DNA of 64,000 nucleotides from contig NZ_FTMZ01000002.1 of the NCBI RefSeq assembly GCF_900156335.1, forward strand, positions 124,001 to 188,000, read 5' to 3'. The position numbers and the translations under genes were made by a program. Shown in pieces: positions 42,432 through 51,168 of the stretch; the stretch's first letter is position 1, and every line of letters begins with the position of its first letter. Under the pieces are notes generated by a model. It was not told the origin of the DNA. It ran no database searches and saw only the letters and a program-made list of their open reading frames with translations. Source of the stretch: Sphaerotilus natans (GTDB lineage: Bacteria; Pseudomonadota; Gammaproteobacteria; Burkholderiales; Burkholderiaceae_C).

Positions 42432-43366
42432 TGGCCTACCTGATGCGCCGCCTCTGGCAGATGGTGCCGACGCTCGCCGGCGTCGTGCTCGGCGTGTTCT
42501 TCCTGTTCAAGGGCTTCGGCGGCGATCCGGCCGAGATCCTCGCCGGCCTGAACGCCTCGCCCGAGCAGGTCGAGCAGATCCGCGATCAGCTCGGCCTGAA
42601 CCGCCCGGTCTGGGAGCAGCTGGCGATCTTCGTCGGCCAGATCCTGCAGTTCGACTGGGGCAAGAGCTGGGCCACCAACGAGCCGGTCGCGCAGCTCTTC
42701 GCCACCCGGCTGCCGGCGACGCTGACGGTCATGGTGCCGATCCTGGTGCTCGACGCGCTGCTGGCGATTCCCTTCGCGCTGGCGGTGGCCGCCGTGCGCG
42801 GCTCGCTCACCGACCGCGCGATCATGGTGGTCACCACCGTGGCACTGTCGATCAGCTTCCTGGTCTATGTGATCGTCGGCCAGTGGCTGTTCGCCTTCCA
42901 GCTCGGCTGGTTCCCGGTGCAGGGCTGGACCGACAGCGTCTGGACCAACCTCACCACCTACGCGCCGCTGCCGGTGCTGCTGGCGGTGATGGTGGGCCTG
43001 TCGCCGCAGATGCGCCTGTACCGCAGCTTCTTCCTCGACGAGATCGGCCAGGACTATGTGCGCACCGCGCGCGCCAAGGGCCTGGGCGAGCGTGCGGTGC
43101 TGATGCGGCATGTGCTGCGCAACGCGCTGATCCCGATCCTGACCAATGTGTCGATGCAGCTGCCCGGCATCTTCGTCGGCTCCTTCCTGATCGAAGTCTT
43201 CTTCTCCATCCCCGGCATCGGCCGCGAGGTGATGCTGGCGGTCAACCGCAGCGACTACCCCGTCATCCAGGCGGTGACGATCTATCTGGCGGTCATCACG
43301 ATGCTGATCAATCTGCTCACCGACCTGCTCTACAAGGCGGTCGATCCGCGGGTGACGCTGAAATGA
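42428..43366 (+). CDS. Peptide/oligopeptide ABC transporter permease, DppB/YejB type
   Basis: 312 residues, six helices, with the ABC permease EAA-type loop RTARAKGLGERAVLMRHVLRN-like segment around 215-235 (DYVRTARAKGLGERA) and FSIPGIGREVMLAVNRSDYP later. Inner membrane. ATG at 42428 overlaps the amidotransferase stop; a second ATG follows at 42431. Next gene overlaps by ATGA. No periplasmic binding protein is encoded in this operon. Confidence 0.92.
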   Translation: MMAYLMRRLWQMVPTLAGVVLGVFFLFKGFGGDPAEILAGLNASPEQVEQIRDQLGLNRPVWEQLAIFVGQILQFDWGKSWATNEPVAQLFATRLPATLTVMVPILVLDALLAIPFALAVAAVRGSLTDRAIMVVTTVALSISFLVYVIVGQWLFAFQLGWFPVQGWTDSVWTNLTTYAPLPVLLAVMVGLSPQMRLYRSFFLDEIGQDYVRTARAKGLGERAVLMRHVLRNALIPILTNVSMQLPGIFVGSFLIEVFFSIPGIGREVMLAVNRSDYPVIQAVTIYLAVITMLINLLTDLLYKAVDPRVTLK

Positions 43367-44391
43367 GCGCGCCCTCCGAAGGCGTCTGGGCGCTGGCGGC
43401 GCGGCGGCTGCGCGGCGACCGCGTCGGCATGACGGCGATCGTCGTCGTGGCGCTGTATGCGCTCCTGGTGCTGGCGGCCGTCACCGGCCTGGCGGGCGCG
43501 CACTGGCAGCAGGAGCGCGGCGTGTCCTACGCGCCGCCGACGCTGCTGGGACCGGCGCCACAGGCGCTGCCGATGCCAGGGCTGCCGGCGCCTTCGGCCA
43601 GCGCGCCGCTGCTCGATCTCTCCAGCGTCGACCCGCTCGCCCCGCGCTACCGCGAATGGGACGAGGCCACCGCGCGCCAGTCGATCGAGACGACGACACC
43701 GGCCGAGACGCTGCCGCTGGGCGGCGACCGGCTCGGGCGCAGCGTGCTCGACAAGGCGATCAAGGGCTCGCAGATCTCCATCCTGGTCGGCGTGCTGGCG
43801 GCGGTGGTGGCTGCAGCGATCGGCACGGTGCTGGGCGCCCTGGCGGGCTTCCTCGGCGGGCGCGTCGGCGACCTGCTGGAGTGGGTCTACAACGTCTTCA
43901 CGTCCATTCCCGGCATCCTGCTGATCTTCGCCTTCGCGGCGGTGGCCGGGCGGGGCGTGACCAGCGTGGTGCTGATCCTCGGGCTGACCGGCTGGACCGG
44001 CATCTACCGGCTGGTGCGCGCCGAGTTCATGAAGCACGCCGCACGCGACTATGTCCGCGCCGCCGAGGCCATCGGCGCCAGCCGCATGCAGCGCATGTTC
44101 CGCCACATCCTGCCCAACGTCAGCCATGTGGTGCTGGTGCAGCTCTCGATCCATGTCGTGGGCTTCATCAAGTACGAGGTCATCCTGTCCTACCTGGGCC
44201 TGGGCGTGAGCGTCGACCAGGTCAGCTGGGGCACGATGCTGGCCGAGGCGCAGAGCGAGCTGATCCTGGGCTACTGGTGGCAGATCGCCACCGCGACCAC
44301 CTTCATGGCGGTGTTCGTCACCGCCTTCTCGCTGATGACCGACGCGCTGCGCGACGCGCTCGATCCGAAGCTGCGCGGGCTGGAGGGCTGA
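43363..44391 (+). CDS. Peptide ABC transporter permease, DppC/YejE type
   Basis: 342 residues. First helix (30-48, AIVVVALYALLVLAAVTGL), then a long periplasmic insert (about 50-110), then five helices with DYVRAAEAIGASRMQRMFRH in the EAA loop. The insert resembles YejE-like permeases. ATGA overlaps with the upstream permease stop. Forms the heterodimeric channel with the DppB/YejB-like subunit. Confidence 0.92.
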   Translation: MSAPSEGVWALAARRLRGDRVGMTAIVVVALYALLVLAAVTGLAGAHWQQERGVSYAPPTLLGPAPQALPMPGLPAPSASAPLLDLSSVDPLAPRYREWDEATARQSIETTTPAETLPLGGDRLGRSVLDKAIKGSQISILVGVLAAVVAAAIGTVLGALAGFLGGRVGDLLEWVYNVFTSIPGILLIFAFAAVAGRGVTSVVLILGLTGWTGIYRLVRAEFMKHAARDYVRAAEAIGASRMQRMFRHILPNVSHVVLVQLSIHVVGFIKYEVILSYLGLGVSVDQVSWGTMLAEAQSELILGYWWQIATATTFMAVFVTAFSLMTDALRDALDPKLRGLEG

Positions 44392-44395
44392 CGCG

Positions 44396-46183
44396 ATGGA
44401 CCTGCCGATCCCGAACCTCGCCCTGCCCGCCGGTCTGGCGCGCCCGGATGCACCGCTGCTGCGCATCGAGGACCTGCGGGTGCGCTTTCGCCTCGGCCGC
44501 GAGGCGGGGCCGGGCAGCGCGCCGCGCTGGGGCCGCGCGGTCGGCGGCGAGGCGCCCGGCAGCGGCCTGCACCTCGACATCCCGGCCGAGACCACCGTCG
44601 CGCTGGTCGGCGAGTCCGGCTCGGGCAAGAGCGTCACGGCGATGTCGATCCTGAACCTGCTGCCCGACAACGCCGAGCGCAGCGGGCGCATCCTCTGGGA
44701 CGGTCGCGACCTGCTCGGCGCGACGCCGGCCGAGCTGCGGCGCCTGCGCGGGCGCCAGATCGCCTGCGTGTTCCAGGACCCGATGGGCTCGCTGAACCCG
44801 GTCTTCACGGTGGGCTCGCAGATCGCCGAGCCGCTGCGGCTGCACCTGGGCCTGAGCCGGCGCGCCGCGCTGGCGCGGGCCGAGGAGCTGCTCGCCGAGG
44901 TCGGCCTGCCCGAGCCGCGCCGGCGGCTGTCGGCCTATCCGCACGAGCTCTCGGGCGGGCAGCAGCAGCGGGTGATGATCGCCATGGCGCTGGCCTGCGA
45001 GCCGCGCCTGCTGATCGCCGACGAGCCGACCACCGCGCTCGACGTCACCATCCAGCGCCAGATCCTGGAGCTGCTGGAGCGGGTGCAGCGCGAGCGGCGC
45101 ATGAGCCTGCTGTTCATCAGCCACGACCTCGGCGTGGTCGGCGAGATCGCCGACCGGGTGGTGGTGATGCGCCACGGCCAGGTGCGCGAGCAGGGCCCGG
45201 TCGAGGCGATCTTCACCGCGCCGCAGGACGCCTACACCCGCGCGCTGCTGGCCTGCCGGCCGGCGCTCGACAGCGACACCCCCCGACTGGCGGTCATCGA
45301 CGACCACCTCGCCGGCCGCGCGCCCGCCCCGGCCCGCCGCCCCCGCCCCGAATCGGCCGACGACGCGCCGGTGCTGATCGAGGCGCGCGGCCTGGGCAAG
45401 TCCTTCTTCTTCCGCGAGGGCCTGTGGCGCCGGCGCGAGTTCAAGGCGGTGCAGGAGGTGAGCTTCCGGCTGCGGCGCGGGCGCACGCTGGGCGTGGTCG
45501 GCGAATCCGGCTCGGGCAAGACGACGATGGGCCTGACGCTGCTGCGGCTGCACGAGGCCAGCGCCGGGCAGGTGCTGTTCGACGGCGAGGACCTGTTCGC
45601 ACACCAGGGCCCGGCGCGGCAGGCGCTGCGCCGGCGCATCCAGATCGTGTTCCAGAACCCGTACGCGTCGCTGAACCCGCGCTTCACCATCGGCCAGACG
45701 CTGCTGGAGCCGATGCAGATCCACGCCCTCGGCACCGACGACCGCGAGCGCGAGGGCCGGGCGCTGGCGCTGCTCGAGCGCGTCGGGCTGGACGCCACGG
45801 CGTTCGGCAAGTACCCGCACGAGTTCTCCGGCGGCCAGCGCCAACGCATCGCCATCGCGCGCGCGCTGACGCTCTCGCCCGAGGTGCTGGTGCTCGACGA
45901 GGCGGTCTCGGCGCTGGACGTCTCGGTGCAGGCCCAGGTGCTCAACCTGCTCAAGGACCTGCAGGACGAGCTGGGCCTGGCCTATGTCTTCATCAGCCAC
46001 GACCTGGCCGTCGTGCGCTTCATGGCCGACGAGCTGCTGGTGATGAAGGACGGCCGCGTCGTCGAGCAGGGCGAGACCCGCGCGCTGCTGGCCGCACCGA
46101 GCCAGGACTACACGCGCCGGCTGCTGGCCGCCGTGCCGCGCGGCCTGGCGGGACGCGCCCAACGCACCGGCCCCATGAACTGA
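44396..46183 (+). CDS. Fused dual-ATPase subunit of peptide ABC transporter (YejF/GsiA-like)
   Basis: 595 residues with two complete ATPase domains. First: Walker [10 protein letters not shown] at 72-80, signature [15 protein letters not shown], Walker [13 protein letters not shown]. Second: Walker [10 protein letters not shown] at 369-377, signature [15 protein letters not shown], Walker [13 protein letters not shown]. Fusion of the DppD and DppF roles as in YejF and GsiA. Ends the amidotransferase-permease-permease-ATPase operon. The substrate is likely a peptide or peptide-like compound. Confidence 0.93.
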   Translation: MDLPIPNLALPAGLARPDAPLLRIEDLRVRFRLGREAGPGSAPRWGRAVGGEAPGSGLHLDIPAETTVALVGESGSGKSVTAMSILNLLPDNAERSGRILWDGRDLLGATPAELRRLRGRQIACVFQDPMGSLNPVFTVGSQIAEPLRLHLGLSRRAALARAEELLAEVGLPEPRRRLSAYPHELSGGQQQRVMIAMALACEPRLLIADEPTTALDVTIQRQILELLERVQRERRMSLLFISHDLGVVGEIADRVVVMRHGQVREQGPVEAIFTAPQDAYTRALLACRPALDSDTPRLAVIDDHLAGRAPAPARRPRPESADDAPVLIEARGLGKSFFFREGLWRRREFKAVQEVSFRLRRGRTLGVVGESGSGKTTMGLTLLRLHEASAGQVLFDGEDLFAHQGPARQALRRRIQIVFQNPYASLNPRFTIGQTLLEPMQIHALGTDDREREGRALALLERVGLDATAFGKYPHEFSGGQRQRIAIARALTLSPEVLVLDEAVSALDVSVQAQVLNLLKDLQDELGLAYVFISHDLAVVRFMADELLVMKDGRVVEQGETRALLAAPSQDYTRRLLAAVPRGLAGRAQRTGPMN

Positions 46184-46293
46184 GCCGTTTCCCGCATCGA
46201 CTTTTCTGGGTCCGGTTGCCCGCATTCATCCGCTGATGCGGACCGGCCTCGCCTTGCGACTATTGGCTGTCCGCCATCTCGCAAGGATCCCCC

Positions 46294-46407
46294 ATGAAAC
46301 CCCGCTGGACCGACTGGCTTGCCGCCGCTGCCCTGGCCCTGGCCCTGAGCGCCGGGGCCGCCGTCTCGCCGCCAGACGACACGCCGGTGCTCGCCCGCGC
46401 CCGCTGA
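46294..46407 (+). CDS. Tiny membrane/secreted ORF, paralogue 1
   Basis: 37 residues: begins MKPRWTDWLAAAALALALSA and ends PPDDTPVLARAR. AAGGAT precedes the ATG as a weak Shine-Dalgarno. One hydrophobic helix (about 9-24) that could be a signal anchor. The first 20 residues match the next small ORF (46578-46721) at 13 positions (MK.RW..WL.AAAL..A.SA), which shows both are real and arose by tandem duplication. Function unknown. Confidence 0.62.
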   Translation: MKPRWTDWLAAAALALALSAGAAVSPPDDTPVLARAR

Positions 46408-46577
46408 TGCTCTGCTGACACGCCGCGGAAACCTGTCGGAAACATCGCAAGCGCAAGCAGTCGCAAGAATGCGTGAACTTCTGCCGCACAGCGCCGTCAC
46501 CGTTGCAACCTGACGCAGCGGACCGCAGCGCCCGGGCGTACGCTGCGCTGGCGATTAGGCTTCAAACGGAGTCCGAC

Positions 46578-46721
46578 ATGAAGTTCCGCTGGTCCGAATG
46601 GCTCACCGCAGCCGCCCTCATCTTCGCCTTCAGCGCCTTTGCCGGTGCCGACATCGCCCATGATGTCGCGCCCGAGCCCACCGTCTCGCAGGCCCCCGCG
46701 CCTGCGCTGCCTGCGCGCTGA
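46578..46721 (+). CDS. Tiny membrane/secreted ORF, paralogue 2
   Basis: 47 residues: begins MKFRWSEWLTAAALIFAFSA, continues FAGADIAHDVAPEPTVSQAP and ends with a Pro/Ala tail. GGAG lies 8 bases before the ATG. Same pattern as the ORF 170 bases upstream; the hydrophobic core could be a cleavable signal (AGA-DI). Downstream lie two hairpins and a terminator at 46761-46847, so it may be the last gene of a short transcript. Function unknown. Confidence 0.65.
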   Translation: MKFRWSEWLTAAALIFAFSAFAGADIAHDVAPEPTVSQAPAPALPAR

Positions 46722-46760
46722 AGGTCCGCGTCCGAGCAACTCCTCCTCAGAGAAGCCTTG

Positions 46761-46778
46761 GGGACTGGGTCCAGTCCC
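46761..46778 (+). other. Hairpin upstream of the intrinsic terminator
   Basis: GGGACTGG-GT-CCAGTCCC, a perfect inverted repeat (practically a 7-pair stem with a 4-base loop), two bases before the large terminator stem. Preceded by GAGAAGCCTTGGGGACTG, which loosely recalls part of bacterial 6S RNA. Together with the terminator it may be a structured 3-prime UTR or a small RNA. Confidence 0.55.
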
Positions 46779-46779
46779 A

Positions 46780-46847
46780 GGGAGGCGGGCGATCCGGGCC
46801 TGAGAGAGCGAGCACCCGGTTTCCACGTCCCGCCTCCCTTCTTTTTT
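46780..46847 (+). terminator. Large-loop rho-independent terminator before the PfkB gene
   Basis: GGGAGGCGGG (46780-46789) pairs perfectly with CCCGCCTCCC (46829-46838), enclosing a second stem CCGGG/CCCGG (46794-46798 with 46815-46819), and is followed by TTCTTTTTT. Should stop transcripts coming from the tandem tiny ORFs; alternatively a conditional terminator in the leader of the kinase gene. Confidence 0.75.
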
Positions 46848-47014
46848 GGGCATACCCCGTGCCACCGGCGTCGAGGCCGGCGCCCGAAGAACACCCCGCC
46901 CCCTGACCACCGTTTCAGCCGACCGCCTGGCAGACGCTGCGGTATTCTCGCGGCCACTTCCGCGCCCGGCCTGCGCCGCGCCGGCCCTCCCTCCCCTGCC
47001 GCTGACCGCGACCC

Positions 47015-47962
47015 ATGAGCATGAGCACCCGCGCCGCCATCGCCGCCTCGATCGCCTACGACACCATCATGGTGTTCGAGGGCCAGTTCACCGACCACAT
47101 CCTTCCGGACCAGATCCACAAGATCAACCTGTCCTTCCTGTCGCCGCGCATGCGCCGCGAGTACGGCGGCTGCGCCGGCAACATCGCCTACAACTACGCG
47201 CTGCTCGGCGGCGAGGCGGTGCCGATGGGCATGGTCGGCGACGACTTCGGCCCCTACCGCGAGCACTACCAGCGCTGCGGCATCGACCAGCGCGCCATCC
47301 GCGTCGCCGCCGACAGCTACACCGCGCAGTGCTTCATCGTCACCGACCTGTCGAACAACCAGCTCGCCGGCTTCCACCCTGGCGCGATGGGTCGCTCGGC
47401 CGAGATCGCGCTGGCCGAGGCCGGCGAGGTCGCGGTCGGCCTGGTCGGCCCGGACGCGCCCGACGCGATGCAGCAGCACAGCCGCGAGATGGCCGAGGCC
47501 GGCCTGCCCTTCATCCTCGATCCCGGCCAGAACATCGTGCTGTTCAGCGGCGAGCAGCTGCTGGAAATGATCGACCGCGCGCCGGTGCTGGTCTGCAACG
47601 ACTACGAGGCCGAGCTGATCTGCGACAAGACCGGCCTGACGCTGGCCGAGCTGGCCGCGCGGGTCGACACGCTGATCGTCACCCGCGGCGCCGAGGGATC
47701 GATCGTCTGGCAGAAGGGCACCGAGCACGCCATCGCGCCGGTGCCGGCCGCGGCCGTCAAGGACCCGACCGGCTGCGGCGACGCCTACCGCGCCGGCCTG
47801 CTGCTGGCGATGGCCACCGGCCGCCCGCTGCTCGACGGCGCGCGCCTGGGCAGCGTGCTGGGCTCGATCAAGATCGCGGTGCAGGGCTGTCAGAATCACC
47901 GTCCGACGCGCGAGGAGATCCGCGCGCAGTTCGAGCAGCATTACGGCGCCTGGCCGTTCTGA
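47015..47962 (+). CDS. PfkB-family sugar/nucleoside kinase (adenosine-kinase-like)
   Basis: 315 residues. PfkB signature 1 YGGCAGNIAYNYALLGG (about 50-66) and the catalytic anion hole DPTGCGDAYRAGLL near the C-terminus with base Asp. AIAASIAYDTIMVFEG at the start is typical of the adenosine kinase-like branch. Phosphorylates a ribosyl or nucleoside hydroxyl with ATP. It precedes ribokinase and a nucleoside hydrolase, so a nucleoside salvage role is likely. Two adjacent in-frame ATGs at 47015 and 47021. Confidence 0.9.
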   Translation: MSMSTRAAIAASIAYDTIMVFEGQFTDHILPDQIHKINLSFLSPRMRREYGGCAGNIAYNYALLGGEAVPMGMVGDDFGPYREHYQRCGIDQRAIRVAADSYTAQCFIVTDLSNNQLAGFHPGAMGRSAEIALAEAGEVAVGLVGPDAPDAMQQHSREMAEAGLPFILDPGQNIVLFSGEQLLEMIDRAPVLVCNDYEAELICDKTGLTLAELAARVDTLIVTRGAEGSIVWQKGTEHAIAPVPAAAVKDPTGCGDAYRAGLLLAMATGRPLLDGARLGSVLGSIKIAVQGCQNHRPTREEIRAQFEQHYGAWPF

Positions 47963-48037
47963 GGTCGGCCGCTGCCGCGCTGACCGCGGCAGCCCGGCGC
48001 CCTGCCCCGCCCTGATGCCGCGATCCAGGAGACGCCG

Positions 48038-49000
48038 ATGAGTGAGCCTTTTGCCGCGACTGCCGCCGACGTGCTGGTGGTCGGCAGCCTGAACATGGAC
48101 CTGCGCATCCGCACGCCGCGCCTGCCCGCACCCGGCGAGACGCTGACCGGCAGCGGCTTCGACACCGACGGCGGCGGCAAGGGCGCCAACCAGGCGGTGG
48201 CCGCCGCGCGCCAGGGCGCCCGGGTGGCGATGCTGGGCGCGGTCGGGCAGGACGCCCACGGCGCCGCGCTGCTCGCGGCGCTGCAGGCCGACGGCATCGA
48301 CACCGGCGCGGTCGAGCGCATCGCGGGCATGCCCAGCGGCACCGCCGCCATCCTGCTGATGCCCGACGGCGAGAACAGCATCGTCGTCATTGCCGGCGCC
48401 AACCACGCGCTGACCCCTGAGCGGGTGCGCGCTCAGGCCGGGCGGCTGCGCCAGGCGCGCGTGGTGGTCGCGCAGCTCGAATGCCCGCTCGACGCGGTGA
48501 CCGAGGCGCTGACGATCGCGCGCGAGGCCGGCGCGATCACGGTGCTCAACGCCGCGCCGGTGCAGCCGCTGGACGACGCGCTGCTCGGCCAGCTCGACTG
48601 GCTGGTGGTCAACGAGATCGAGGCGGCGGCGCTGGCCGGCATGCCTGTGCCCGGCCCGACCGAGGCGCGCGAGGTCGCCGAGCGGCTGCGCCAGCGCGGC
48701 CCGCGCCAGGTGCTGGTGACGCTCGGCGCCGAGGGCCTGGTGCTGGCCGGCCCCGAGGGCACGCTGGCGCTGCCGGCGCCGCGGGTCCAGGCGGTCGACA
48801 CCACCGGCGCCGGCGACACGGTGGTCGGCGCGCTGGCCGCCGCGCTGGCCGCCGGCCGACCGCTGCGCGAGGCGCTGGTGCGCGCCCAGGCCGCCGCCGC
48901 GCTGGCCGTCACCCGGCTCGGCACCCAGTCGGCCATGCCCACGGCCGCCGAGGTCGATCGCCTCGTCGCCGCCCAGCCCCTTCAGGGAGACACCCCGTGA
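48038..49000 (+). CDS. rbsK: Ribokinase
   Basis: 320 residues. PfkB motifs: NMDLRIRTPRLPAPGETLTG with GGKGANQAVAAARQG at 47-61, and DTTGAGDTVVGALAAALAAG with the catalytic Asp. GAGD rather than GCGD and the N-terminal GSLNMD mark the ribokinase branch. Makes ribose-5-phosphate from ribose, here probably released by the nucleoside hydrolase encoded next. CAGGAGA precedes the ATG. Its stop overlaps the next start (GTGA). Confidence 0.93.
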   Translation: MSEPFAATAADVLVVGSLNMDLRIRTPRLPAPGETLTGSGFDTDGGGKGANQAVAAARQGARVAMLGAVGQDAHGAALLAALQADGIDTGAVERIAGMPSGTAAILLMPDGENSIVVIAGANHALTPERVRAQAGRLRQARVVVAQLECPLDAVTEALTIAREAGAITVLNAAPVQPLDDALLGQLDWLVVNEIEAAALAGMPVPGPTEAREVAERLRQRGPRQVLVTLGAEGLVLAGPEGTLALPAPRVQAVDTTGAGDTVVGALAAALAAGRPLREALVRAQAAAALAVTRLGTQSAMPTAAEVDRLVAAQPLQGDTP

Positions 49001-49953
49001 ACCGCACCCGCATCCTCTTCGACACCGATCCGGGCATCGACGACGCGATGGCGCTGGCGATGCTGGCGCTCGACCCGCGCGCCGAGCTGATCGGCATCAC
49101 CACCGTGTTCGGCAATGTGCCGATCGAGCGGACCACCCGCAACGCGCTGGCGCTGCGCGAGCGCTTCGGCATCGACCACGTCCCGGTGGCGCGCGGCGCG
49201 GCGCGGCCGCTGGTGAAGCCGGCCGGTGACTTTGCCGACTTCGTCCATGGCGCCAACGGCCTGGGCAACGTCGTGCTGCCCGAGCCGGCCGGTGCGCTCG
49301 ATCCGCGGCCGGCGGCGCAGTTCATCGTCGAGATGGCGCGCCAGCATTCGGGCGAGCTGGTGCTGGTGCCGGTCGGGCCGCTGACCAACCTGGCGCTGGC
49401 GCTGCAGCTCGACCCCGAGCTGCCCCGCCATGTGCGCGAGGTGGTGCTGATGGGCGGCGCCTTCGGCACGCACGGCCACGGCGGCAACATGTCGCCGGTG
49501 GCCGAGGCCAACATCTTCAACGACCCGCACGCAGCCGACCTCGTCGCCACAGCACCGTGGCCGGTGACCTTCGTCGGCCTGGACGTGACGCACGAGGTGG
49601 TGATGACGACCGCCTACCTCGACGAACTGGGCGCGCAGGGCGGCGCGCACGGCGCCTTCATCCGCGACATCACCCGCTTCTACGAGGCCTTCTACGAATT
49701 CCGCACCGGCGGCGGCATCTGCTGCCATGACGCCACCGCGGTGGCCTGCGCGCTGGACGCCTCGGCCTTCGTGCGCCGACCCGGCGCGGTGCGGGTGGTG
49801 ACCGAGGGAATGGCGGCCGGCCAGACCATCCAGCGCGTGCGCGGCAGCCAGTTTCCCGCCACCGACTGGGACGCGCAGCCCGAGCAGCAGGCCTGCACCG
49901 GCGTCGACGTCACACGGGTGCTGGCCGACTTCCGCCGGCTCTTTTCCGGCTGA
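48997..49953 (+). CDS. Inosine-uridine-preferring nucleoside hydrolase
   Basis: 318 residues with a GTG start, supported by AGGGAGA 7 bases upstream and a GTGA overlap with rbsK. The Ca2+-binding cluster DTDPGIDD (D9, D11, D15, D16) is intact, and AEANIFNDPHAAD and VGLDVTHEV match IunH/RihA-C type enzymes. Splits ribonucleosides to base and ribose, feeding ribokinase. Downstream a stem-loop separates it from the convergent repeat-protein gene. Confidence 0.94.
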   Translation: MNRTRILFDTDPGIDDAMALAMLALDPRAELIGITTVFGNVPIERTTRNALALRERFGIDHVPVARGAARPLVKPAGDFADFVHGANGLGNVVLPEPAGALDPRPAAQFIVEMARQHSGELVLVPVGPLTNLALALQLDPELPRHVREVVLMGGAFGTHGHGGNMSPVAEANIFNDPHAADLVATAPWPVTFVGLDVTHEVVMTTAYLDELGAQGGAHGAFIRDITRFYEAFYEFRTGGGICCHDATAVACALDASAFVRRPGAVRVVTEGMAAGQTIQRVRGSQFPATDWDAQPEQQACTGVDVTRVLADFRRLFSG

Positions 49954-49960
49954 GGCATGA

Positions 49961-49983
49961 AAAAGCCCGGCCAGGGCCGGGCT
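49961..49983 (-). terminator. Rho-independent terminator of the H1-like gene
   Basis: AGCCCGGCC paired with GGCCGGGCT (49964-49972 with 49975-49983), followed on the minus strand by TTTTT. The U-tract polarity shows it terminates the minus-strand repeat-protein transcript; the stem alone may also slow plus-strand transcripts from the nucleoside hydrolase. Confidence 0.8.
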
Positions 49984-50022
49984 TCGTCAGGCTGGAAGCC
50001 AAGGCTCCCGGTCAGGCCGCGA

Positions 50023-51006
50023 TCACGGCTTTTCGCCGGTCGGGAAGGGCCAGGCGGCCTTCGGGTTCAGCGTCGTCTTGGCGGTCGTCGACGGCGCGGC
50101 GGCGGTGGCGCTCTTCTTCGCGGCCTTCTTCGCCGGCTCGGCCTTCTTCAGCGCGGGCTTCGGCGTGGCCTTCTTGGCCGCAGCCTTCTTCGCCGGCTTG
50201 GCTTCCTCGACCACTGGGGCCGGGGCGGGTGCCGGTGCCGGCTCGGCGACGACCGGGGCGGCCGCCTTCTTCAGCGCCGGCTTCGGCGTGGCCTTCTTGG
50301 CCGCAGCCTTCTTCGCCGGCTTGGCTTCCTCGACCACTGGGGCCGGGGCGGGTGCCGGTGCCGGCTCGGCGACGACCGGGGCGGCCGCCTTCTTCAGCGC
50401 CGGCTTCGGCGTGGCCTTCTTGGCCGCAGCCTTCTTGGCGGCCGGCTTGGCTTCCTCGACCACCGGAGCCGGGGCGGGCGCCGGGGCCGGCTCGGCGGCG
50501 ACCGGGGCGGCGGCCTTCTTCAGCGCCGGCTTCGGCGTGGCCTTCTTGGCCGCGGCCTTCTTGGCGGCCGGCTTGGCTTCCTCGACCACCGGGGCCGGGG
50601 CGGGCACCGGAGCCGGCTCGGCGGCGACCGGGGCGGCCGCCTTCTTCAGCGCCGGCTTCGGCGTGGCCTTCTTGGCCGCGGCCTTCTTGGCGGCCGGCTT
50701 GGCCTCCTCGACCACCGGGGCCGGGGCGGGTGCCGGGGCCGGCTCGGCGACGACCGGGGCGGCGGCAGCCTTCTTCAGCGCCGGCTTCGGCGTGGCCTTC
50801 TTGGCCGCAGCCTTCTTGGCGACCGGCTTGGCCTCCTCGACCACCGGGGCCGGGGCAGGCGCCGGGGCAGGTGCTGCAGCGACCGTCTCGACGACGGCCG
50901 GAGCGGCTGCCTTCTTCGTGGTCTTGCGGGCCGGCTTCTCGGCCGGTGCGGCGGCCGGGGTTGCCGCGACAGCCTTCGGGGCCGCAGCCGTCTTCTTCGT
51001 TGCCAT
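50023..51006 (-). CDS. Histone H1-like lysine/alanine-rich repeat protein
   Basis: 327 residues, almost wholly Ala, Lys, Pro, Val, Glu. Six near-identical repeats of 41-43 residues (55-289), each VVEEAKPAAKKAAAKKATPK followed by PALKKAAAPVVAEP and a PAPAPAPAP linker. The C-terminus LNPKAAWPFPTGEKP is a conserved tail of Burkholderiales H1-like proteins. The Lys-rich (A/P)KK segments resemble eukaryotic histone H1 tails and AlgP/H1-like regulators that compact DNA. Start at 51006, because AGGAGA precedes it; an upstream in-frame ATG at 51033 is less likely. Repeat number may vary between strains. Confidence 0.88.
   Translation of the reverse strand: MATKKTAAAPKAVAATPAAAPAEKPARKTTKKAAAPAVVETVAAAPAPAPAPAPVVEEAKPVAKKAAAKKATPKPALKKAAAAPVVAEPAPAPAPAPVVEEAKPAAKKAAAKKATPKPALKKAAAPVAAEPAPVPAPAPVVEEAKPAAKKAAAKKATPKPALKKAAAPVAAEPAPAPAPAPVVEEAKPAAKKAAAKKATPKPALKKAAAPVVAEPAPAPAPAPVVEEAKPAKKAAAKKATPKPALKKAAAPVVAEPAPAPAPAPVVEEAKPAKKAAAKKATPKPALKKAEPAKKAAKKSATAAAPSTTAKTTLNPKAAWPFPTGEKP
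50140..50844 (-). repeat. Tandem 123-129 bp repeats inside the H1-like gene
   Basis: Five full and one partial in-frame copies encode VVEEAKP(A/V)AKKAAAK followed by KATPKPALKKA and a Pro-Ala linker. Neighbouring copies differ by only a few silent or conservative changes and by one-residue indels (AAKK versus AKK), as expected of recent unequal crossing-over. Confidence 0.92.
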
Positions 51007-51168
51007 CACAGTTCTCCTAGATGAGATTGACATTGCGCACCCGGCTGGCCGCAGGCGCAGGAGCCGGGGGTGATCCTCGGTCCGCGCAGCTGTTCAGCAC
51101 AGACGCCCGGGGCCGTGAATGGGAAAGTCTCGAGAGGCGGACGACCGACGGCAGCAGCACGGCAGGAC

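Noticed and set aside
46741-46848. 6S RNA gene
   Set aside because: The GAGAAGCCTT..ACTG resemblance is only a short piece; the 5-prime half of a 6S RNA would overlap the small ORF and no large central bubble with closing stem could be folded.
50140-50844. CRISPR or intergenic satellite repeats
   Set aside because: The repeats are in frame, direct and code for the Lys/Ala/Pro protein; there are no unique spacers.
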